Source: Antarctobacter albus (GTDB lineage Bacteria > Pseudomonadota > Alphaproteobacteria > Rhodobacterales > Rhodobacteraceae). Taken from it: a stretch of DNA of 64,000 bases. The stretch is from NCBI RefSeq assembly GCF_900101505.1, contig NZ_FMZI01000016.1, positions 1 to 64,000 of the forward strand. The letters are read 5' to 3'. Positions 59,449 to 64,000 of this stretch are shown here, in pieces. The position numbers were made by a program, and so were the translations under genes. The notes under the pieces are model-generated. The model did no database searches and was not told where the DNA came from. It saw nothing but the letters and a program-made list of their open reading frames with translations. How positions within the stretch are numbered: the stretch's first letter is position 1; each line of letters starts with the position of its first letter.

Positions 59449-60363
59449 ATGCCCCCCCAGACCCAAGGCATCCTCCTGATGATCGGCGCCTGTTCGATCT
59501 GGGGGCTTTCGCCGATCTACTACAAGCTGCTGCTGCACGTCCCGCCGCTGGAACTCCTGGCGCATCGCACCTTCTGGTCGCTGATCGTCTTTGCCGGGCT
59601 GCTGGCGGTGCAGGGCCGACTGCGAGAGCTGCGCGGCGCGGTCGGTCGGCCAAGGGCGGCGCTGATCACCGCTATCGCGGCGCTGATGATCACCGCCAAC
59701 TGGTTCCTCTTTATCCTCTCGGTGCAGATCGGCCAGGTGCGTGAAACCTCGCTGGGCTATTACACCTTCCCGCTGGTCGCTGTCCTGCTTGGGGTCGTCG
59801 TCCTGCGCGAACGGCTGTCGGCGCTGCAATGGGTCGCCGTGGGGCTGGCCACGCTGGCGGTGGCGCAGCTGACCTGGGGGTTGGGGGCGGCCCCCTGGAT
59901 CGCGCTGGTCCTGGCCACGACATTCGGCATCTACGGCATTGTGAAGAAACGGCTTTCCGTCGGTCCGGTCGTGTCTGTCACGGGGGAGGTGCTGTTGCTG
60001 GCGCCCTTTGCCCTGGGCTGGCTTGCGGTGCTGGAACTGCAGGACAAGGCGATCTTTGGCGATGACCTTTATACCTCGGGCCTGCTGGTCTTTTCCGGCT
60101 TGCTGACGGCGCTGCCGCTGGTGCTCTTCTCGGCCGCGGCGCAGCGGGTCAACATGACCACGCTGGGCGTGCTGCAATACCTCAACCCGACGCTGCAATT
60201 CATTTGCGCCGTGGTCATCTTCAAAGAGCCGCTGACTCCTTTCCACCTCATCGCCTTCGGCCTGATCTGGGCCGCGCTGGCGATCTACTCGGCCTCGGGC
60301 TTTGCTCAGGACAGGGCGCGCCGCAAAAGCGCCATGACTTCCTCTGCCGAACCGCCGCTCTGA
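59449..60363 (+). CDS. rarD: EamA-family transporter RarD
   Basis: 304 residues, ten membrane segments in two EamA repeats. The RarD start GILLMIGACSIWGLSPIYYKLLLHVPPLELLAHRTFWSL is diagnostic, followed by MITANWFLFILSVQIGQVRETSLGYYTFPLVAVLLGVVVLRERLSALQW and NMTTLGVLQYLNPTLQFICAVVIFKEPLTPFHLIAFGLIWAALAIYS. The substrate is unknown (originally linked to chloramphenicol sensitivity). Its 3' end overlaps the convergent LOG gene by 58 bp. Confidence 0.88.
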   Translation: MPPQTQGILLMIGACSIWGLSPIYYKLLLHVPPLELLAHRTFWSLIVFAGLLAVQGRLRELRGAVGRPRAALITAIAALMITANWFLFILSVQIGQVRETSLGYYTFPLVAVLLGVVVLRERLSALQWVAVGLATLAVAQLTWGLGAAPWIALVLATTFGIYGIVKKRLSVGPVVSVTGEVLLLAPFALGWLAVLELQDKAIFGDDLYTSGLLVFSGLLTALPLVLFSAAAQRVNMTTLGVLQYLNPTLQFICAVVIFKEPLTPFHLIAFGLIWAALAIYSASGFAQDRARRKSAMTSSAEPPL

Positions 60364-60857
60364 ACGAATTCCAGCAACGAGGGATCGGCAAAGCCGGTGT
60401 CCACGACATGCTGCATCAGTGCCTTCAGCGGTTCCCAGTAGCCGGCCACGTCCAGCAGGATGATGGGTTTCGCATGCAGGCCCAGCTGGCGCCATGTCAG
60501 TACCTCGAAGAACTCGTCCAGCGACCCCGCGCCGCCGGGCATGACCACCACCGCGTCGGCGTTCATCAGCATGACCTTCTTGCGCTCGTGCATGGTCTCG
60601 GTGACGACGAAACTGGTCAGATCGGTCTTGCCGACCTCCAGCTGCAGGAGATGGGTGGGGATCACGCCGAATGTCTCTCCGCCGGCCGCCTGCGTGGCAC
60701 GCGCGATCAGCCCCATCAGGCCCACGTCGCCCGCGCCGTAGACCAGCCGCCAGCCTTCCTGCGCCAGCGCCTCGCCCAGGGCGGTGGCCTCTGCCGCATA
60801 GTCGGGATTTCCCCCCTTGCGGGAACCGCAGTAGACGCAGATGGACATGGTGGACAT
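60306..60857 (-). CDS. LOG-family (TIGR00730) nucleotide phosphoribohydrolase
   Basis: 183 residues, Rossmann fold. ICVYCGSRKGGNPDYAAEATALGEALAQEGWRLVYGAGDVGLMGLIARA, MHERKKVMLMNADAVVVMPGGAGSLDEFFEVLTWRQLGLHAKPI: the PGGAGSLDE segment is the PGGxGTxxE active-site motif with Ser for Thr. Family members hydrolyse nucleoside 5'-monophosphates (cytokinin-type or housekeeping). ATG 60857 has GGAG 6 bp upstream; ATG 60848 is an alternative. It is convergent with rarD and divergent from the LysM gene. Confidence 0.87.
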   Translation of the reverse strand: MSTMSICVYCGSRKGGNPDYAAEATALGEALAQEGWRLVYGAGDVGLMGLIARATQAAGGETFGVIPTHLLQLEVGKTDLTSFVVTETMHERKKVMLMNADAVVVMPGGAGSLDEFFEVLTWRQLGLHAKPIILLDVAGYWEPLKALMQHVVDTGFADPSLLEFVQSGGSAEEVMALLRRALS

Positions 60858-60890
60858 TTCAGGCTCCAAGGCTTGCAGAAAAAACGACTT

Positions 60891-60919
60891 TTGACGCTTC
60901 GTAGCCTGTGGTTTATAAA
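60891..60919 (+). promoter_or_regulatory. Sigma-70 promoter of the LysM gene
   Basis: TTGACG (60891-60896), 17-bp spacer, TATAAA (60914-60919), in an AT-rich island 67 bp upstream of ATG 60986. Spacing and both hexamers are near consensus, the best vegetative promoter visible in the window. Confidence 0.75.
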
Positions 60920-60985
60920 CGCTCAACCATCCTGTGGCCCCGCTGGGGGGCCGAGGCCGCAGGCGCTGTCATTCGGAAGGCTGCC

Positions 60986-63001
60986 ATGAGCAAGATCGCA
61001 CTCTACTTGGCCCTCGCCGGCGCCGGCACTGCCGGGGCGGTGACTGTCATGGTCGCCACCGGCATGATCGACCCGCCCTGGGGCGCAACGCCCGATGGAC
61101 CGGCTCCCGATCCGGTGGTCGCCGCGCCGGATGCGCCGCCGGTTCCCAGCGTCGACGCGCCCGACACGCCGCTGGCGGCCTCGACAGTTGTCAAGCCGTC
61201 CGCAGACCCGGTCAAGAGCGACGATCCCGTGCCTGCGCCCTCGGCCACGGTGGACAAGCCCGATCCCGCAACCCGTCCGGTCGAAACCGCGGATGGCCCG
61301 GATCCGGCTGACCCGGCAGAGGCGACCGATCCGGTGGCGCCGCCGCTGGATACCGCCGATGCTCCTGTCCCGGCAGAGGCACCGGACGCGCCGGCCCCGA
61401 CCCCTGCCGAAGGGGCAGAGGCCGCGGCGCCGGATGTCTCGATCGCCGCGGTCGATCCCGATGGCCCCGCGCCGGACCAGACCGTGCCCGGTCCGGCCCC
61501 GGATGATGCCCCCGACGAAACCGTCGCCGCAGCCGCCCCCGTGGCAGAGGCCCCCGATCCCGACAGGCCCGATCCCGACAGGCCCGAGGCCGAGTCCCCC
61601 GACCCCGAGGCACCGGAGGCGGCAGGTGCGCTCCTGCCGCTCTTCGATCCCGACGCGGCGCCGGTGCAGGAACTGCTGCTGGATGGCGACGAGGCAGTGA
61701 TCCGCCCCAGCTTTGACGTGGTCCGCGCCGAAACCGACGGCTTTTCGCTGATCGCGGGCGGCGGTGAACCGGGCGCCCTGCTCGAGGTGATCGTGAACGG
61801 CGAGCCGGTCGAAAAGCTCAAGATCGGTGGCGACGGAAAATTCACGACCTTCCTCAACCTGCCGCCGGACCAAGGCGCCGTGATCACCCTGCGCCAGACC
61901 GCCAAGGAACGCACCGTCCTGTCCGAGGGCGAGGTCATCGTCGCGCCGCGACAGGTGGCCGCCGCCGACCTGACGCCTGAACGCCAGCCGAAAACGCCCG
62001 TGGCCACCGGCCCGATCCTGGAACAGGAACCGGACGTGGATGCGCCTGCCGGTGATGCCCCGCTGGCCACCGCCGGTCCCGATGCCGGTCCCGTCGATCC
62101 CGAGGGCGCGCCGCCCGCGCCGGGCGATCAGCTGGCCCGGGTCGATCCGCAGCCCGAGGTCGGCGCCGGTCCCGACCCACTGGGTGCGCCCAAGTGGAAC
62201 GGCGCCCCCCAGCGCGGCCCTCTGCCGGGCACCGATCCGGGGCCTGCCATCGCCGGCGCCCCGCCGCGTCCCGGCGGCCTTCCGGGCACGCAGGCGCCGG
62301 TGGACAGCCAGGACCCGACCGCGCCCCGCGCCAGCACGCGCGACCCGGCCAGCCCCGATGGCGCGGTGCCCGTTGCCGGAACCGCCGCTCCGCGCGCCGG
62401 GGATGACCCTGTGATCACCGCGCGGGCTGAACCGGACGTGGGCGATGCCCCGCCGACCGCGCTGCCCCCCGCCGTCCTGCTGTCCTCGCCGCGCGGGATC
62501 GAGGCGCTGTCGACCGCGCCCATCGCGCCGGGCGACGTGGCGCTCGACTCGATCAGCTATGACGACGAAGGCGACGTGCTGCTCTCGGGCCGGGGCAAGA
62601 CCGCGGCCTTCGTGCGGATCTACCTGGACAACACCCCCGTCACCACCTCGCGCATCCGCGAGGATGGCCGCTGGCGGGTGCAACTGCCCGAGGTCGACCA
62701 GGGCACCTACGTGTTGCGCGTCGACCAGATCAACGAACGCGGCCAGGTCATCGCCCGAGTCGAAAGCCCGTTTCTGCGCGAGAGCGCCACGGTGCTGGAA
62801 CGGGTGGTCTCCGAGGGGGCAGGCCCGGTGCGCAGCGTGACGATCCAGCCGGGCAACACGCTCTGGGGGATCTCTCGCCAGCGCTACGGCGACGGGATGC
62901 AATATGTCCGCATCTACGAGGCCAACCGCGACCGCATCCGCGACCCAGACCTGATCTACCCCGGCCAGATCTTCGACCTGCCGCAGACTGTGACTGATTG
63001 A
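60986..63001 (+). CDS. LysM-domain protein with long Pro/Ala/Asp-rich region
   Basis: 671 residues. An N-terminal hydrophobic helix (IALYLALAGAGTAGAVTVMVATGM) acts as signal or anchor. Residues about 30-215 are low-complexity Pro/Ala/Asp/Glu (including a tandem PDPDR). A beta domain follows (PSFDVVRAETDGFSLIAGGGEPGALLEVIVNGEPV), then a second disordered stretch and a second beta domain (ALDSISYDDEGDVLLSGRGKTAAFVRIYLDNTPVTTSRI). The last 52 residues are a LysM domain (VTIQPGNTLWGISRQRYGDGMQYVRIYEANRDRIRDPDLIYPGQIF). It is probably a periplasmic peptidoglycan-binding protein. Confidence 0.82.
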   Translation: MSKIALYLALAGAGTAGAVTVMVATGMIDPPWGATPDGPAPDPVVAAPDAPPVPSVDAPDTPLAASTVVKPSADPVKSDDPVPAPSATVDKPDPATRPVETADGPDPADPAEATDPVAPPLDTADAPVPAEAPDAPAPTPAEGAEAAAPDVSIAAVDPDGPAPDQTVPGPAPDDAPDETVAAAAPVAEAPDPDRPDPDRPEAESPDPEAPEAAGALLPLFDPDAAPVQELLLDGDEAVIRPSFDVVRAETDGFSLIAGGGEPGALLEVIVNGEPVEKLKIGGDGKFTTFLNLPPDQGAVITLRQTAKERTVLSEGEVIVAPRQVAAADLTPERQPKTPVATGPILEQEPDVDAPAGDAPLATAGPDAGPVDPEGAPPAPGDQLARVDPQPEVGAGPDPLGAPKWNGAPQRGPLPGTDPGPAIAGAPPRPGGLPGTQAPVDSQDPTAPRASTRDPASPDGAVPVAGTAAPRAGDDPVITARAEPDVGDAPPTALPPAVLLSSPRGIEALSTAPIAPGDVALDSISYDDEGDVLLSGRGKTAAFVRIYLDNTPVTTSRIREDGRWRVQLPEVDQGTYVLRVDQINERGQVIARVESPFLRESATVLERVVSEGAGPVRSVTIQPGNTLWGISRQRYGDGMQYVRIYEANRDRIRDPDLIYPGQIFDLPQTVTD

Positions 63002-63040
63002 TTTCCACCCGGGCTCGGCGCCCGACTGCAACCGGAAATA

Positions 63041-63101
63041 GGGGGCTCTGCCCCCGTCTCCCTGCGGTCGACTCCCCCGAGGTATTGGTCAAACCAAAGA
63101 A
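63041..63101 (+). repeat. Dispersed repeat copy E1
   Basis: GGGGGCTCTGCCCCC hairpin (63041-63055), spacer CTCCCTGCGGTCGACT, CCCCCGAGGTATT (63074-63086) and AAACCAAAGAA (63091-63101). It is paired tail-to-tail with copy E2, so the distal halves form one long inverted repeat after the LysM gene. Confidence 0.75.
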
Positions 63102-63121
63102 GATTGGTGCCTCATCCTGTT

Positions 63122-63188
63122 TTCTTTGGTTTAAAAAATACCTCGGGGGTGAATGCGCCCCCGGCGCAGAGGGGGCAGCGCCCCCCCT
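63122..63188 (-). repeat. Dispersed repeat copy E2, inverted relative to E1
   Basis: TTCTTTGGTTT (63122-63132) and AATACCTCGGGGG (63137-63149) mirror copy E1 exactly, and the minus-strand hairpin GGGGGCGCTGCCCCC ends near 63187. The E1/E2 arms (13 bp and 11 bp, split by 4 unmatched bases) with a 20-nt loop would make a strong hairpin between the LysM gene and the ABC exporter. It may also end transcription. Confidence 0.75.
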
Positions 63189-63267
63189 GTTCGGCACCTG
63201 ATCGGCGGGCGGCTTGCAGAACAGCGCGCCGCGGCCTAGGTGATAGGGCCAAACAGGAAAGCCTTTT

Positions 63268-64000
63268 ATGCCCCCCGACACCTCTACCGATGCCCAGATC
63301 GCCCGCGACGAACGCCGTTCGGGGTGGCGCACGATCCGTCGTGTCGGCCCCTATCTCTGGCCCGAGGGGCAGACCTGGGCCAAGCGTCGCGTCGTCATCG
63401 CGCTGGGCTTCCTGATCCTGGCCAAGCTTATCGCCGTGGCCACCCCGATCCTCTACAAGCAGGCGGTCGACACGCTGTCGGGGGATGTCTCGGACCTGAT
63501 GCTGGGGGCGGTCGGGCTGACGCTGGCCTATGGCATGGCGCGGCTGATGACCGTCGGGTTCCAGCAGTTGCGCGACGCGGTCTTTGCCAAGGTCGGCCAG
63601 CGCGCCCTGCGGCGGCTGGCGCTGGAAACCTTCACCCATATCCACCGCCTCTCGATGCGCTATCACATCACGCGCAAGACCGGCGGACTGAGCCGCATCA
63701 TCGAGCGCGGCGTGAAAGGCGTGGAATTCCTGCTGCGCTTCCTGCTGTTCTCCATCGGGCCGCTGATGCTGGAGCTGATCCTGGTCGCGGCGGTGCTCTT
63801 CTATCTTTTTGACGTCTGGTACCTGGTCGTCGTGGTGGGTGTGATCGCGCTCTATGTCGCCTTCACCTTCAAGGTGACGGAATGGCGGGTGAAGCTGCGG
63901 CGCGAGATGAACAAGCAGGACACCGATGCCAACCAGAAGGCGATCGACAGCCTGCTGAACTTCGAGACGGTCAAGTATTTCGGCGCCGAGGCGCGCGAGG
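63268..64000 (+). CDS. ATM1-type ABC exporter, N-terminal part (runs off window)
   Basis: The first 244 residues of a fused membrane-ATPase half transporter. RRVGPYLWPEGQTWAKRRVVIALGFLILAKLIAVATPILYKQAVDTL starts the transmembrane domain. QLRDAVFAKVGQRALRRLALETFTHIHRLSMRYHITRKTGGLSRIIERGVKGVEFLLRFLLFSIGPLMLEL and EMNKQDTDANQKAIDSLLNFETVKYFGAEARE are characteristic of the ATM1/HMT1 family, which exports glutathione-linked sulfur or metal compounds. The ATP-binding domain lies beyond the window. ATG 63268 follows AGGAAA. Confidence 0.88.
   Translation, partial: MPPDTSTDAQIARDERRSGWRTIRRVGPYLWPEGQTWAKRRVVIALGFLILAKLIAVATPILYKQAVDTLSGDVSDLMLGAVGLTLAYGMARLMTVGFQQLRDAVFAKVGQRALRRLALETFTHIHRLSMRYHITRKTGGLSRIIERGVKGVEFLLRFLLFSIGPLMLELILVAAVLFYLFDVWYLVVVVGVIALYVAFTFKVTEWRVKLRREMNKQDTDANQKAIDSLLNFETVKYFGAEARE

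Noticed and set aside
60923-63031. 702-codon minus-strand frame opposite the LysM gene
   Set aside because: Mirror of a Pro/Ala/Asp-rich gene (giving Gly/Arg/Val); the plus strand has a signal sequence, LysM domain, promoter and ribosome site.
1-64000. CRISPR arrays, tRNA/rRNA genes, IS elements or prophage
   Set aside because: No regular spacer-repeat arrays, no tRNA cloverleaf signatures noticed by eye, no transposase or phage genes among the identified proteins. A tRNAscan/Infernal run would be decisive and was not possible.

Overview
The window reads as chromosomal DNA of an alphaproteobacterium of the order Rhodobacterales (Roseobacter/Rhodobacter type). Evidence: high GC with dense, overlapping operons; the complete aerobic (Pseudomonas denitrificans-type) cobalamin gene set together with a BluE-type L-threonine kinase, known from Rhodobacterales; a TRAP transporter; heterotetrameric sarcosine oxidase; and a Hint-domain protein of the kind common in roseobacters. 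No rRNA, tRNA, prophage, IS element or CRISPR array was recognised.

Layout. 1-3.9 kb: start of acetyl-CoA synthetase (minus) divergent from a DctPQM TRAP carboxylate transporter, with two dyads between them. 3.9-4.2 kb: small secreted protein. 4.3-9.6 kb: PLP aminotransferase divergent from an arsenic operon (ArsR-ArsC fusion, ArsJ-associated GAPDH, unknown periplasmic protein, ArsJ), with ArsR-like palindromes between. 9.6-11.1 kb: Hint-domain protein and MarR regulator. 11.2-34.7 kb: cobalamin synthesis in several transcription units. These are nucleotide-loop genes cobS-cobT-cobU (minus); cobC-bluE-cbiB-cobD (plus); cobQ-HAD-DUF1289 protein-cobO (minus); and a B12-riboswitch-led plus-strand operon DUF1636-cobW-cobN-cobG-cobH-cobI-cobJ-cobL-cobE-cobM-cobB-cobA-cobF in which cobK is embedded on the opposite strand. 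34.7-36.4 kb: 22-bp palindrome and a secreted trypsin-like protease. 36.4-40.2 kb: a second B12 riboswitch (minus) leading an ECF cobalt importer (NikK-like, CbiM, CbiL, CbiQ, CbiO). 40.3-42.8 kb: D-lyxose isomerase-like, aldo/keto reductase and FAH-family genes, a probable sugar/acid catabolic operon. 43.1-44.5 kb: acyltransferase and PACE efflux protein. 44.7-48.9 kb: HemN, DusA, TauE/SafE permease, PhyH-like protein. 49-51.2 kb: DUF1289, RuvX, CcmI. 51.3-57 kb: sarcosine oxidase soxB-[AT-rich orphan]-soxD-soxA-soxG. 57.1-64 kb: secreted protein, Fe-SOD, DUF1330, DUF3592, RarD, LOG protein, Pro/Ala/Asp-rich LysM protein, and the start of an ATM1-type ABC exporter.

How the genes work together: cobalt uptake and corrin synthesis are each led by a B12 riboswitch, so coenzyme B12 should repress both. 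CobN is present, but the CobS/CobT-type cobaltochelatase ATPase subunits and BluB are not in the window and must lie elsewhere if the pathway is complete. The arsenic operon combines arsenate reduction with the GAPDH/ArsJ organoarsenical export route.

Most notable beyond standard annotation: a dispersed GC-hairpin repeat in at least six places, one of them in frame inside cobN; cobK overlapping its neighbours at both ends, with start codons interlocked with cobL; an AT-rich orphan gene inside the sarcosine oxidase operon; an unknown secreted protein inside the arsJ operon; and a DUF1289 protein with a large unknown domain in the cobalamin cluster.
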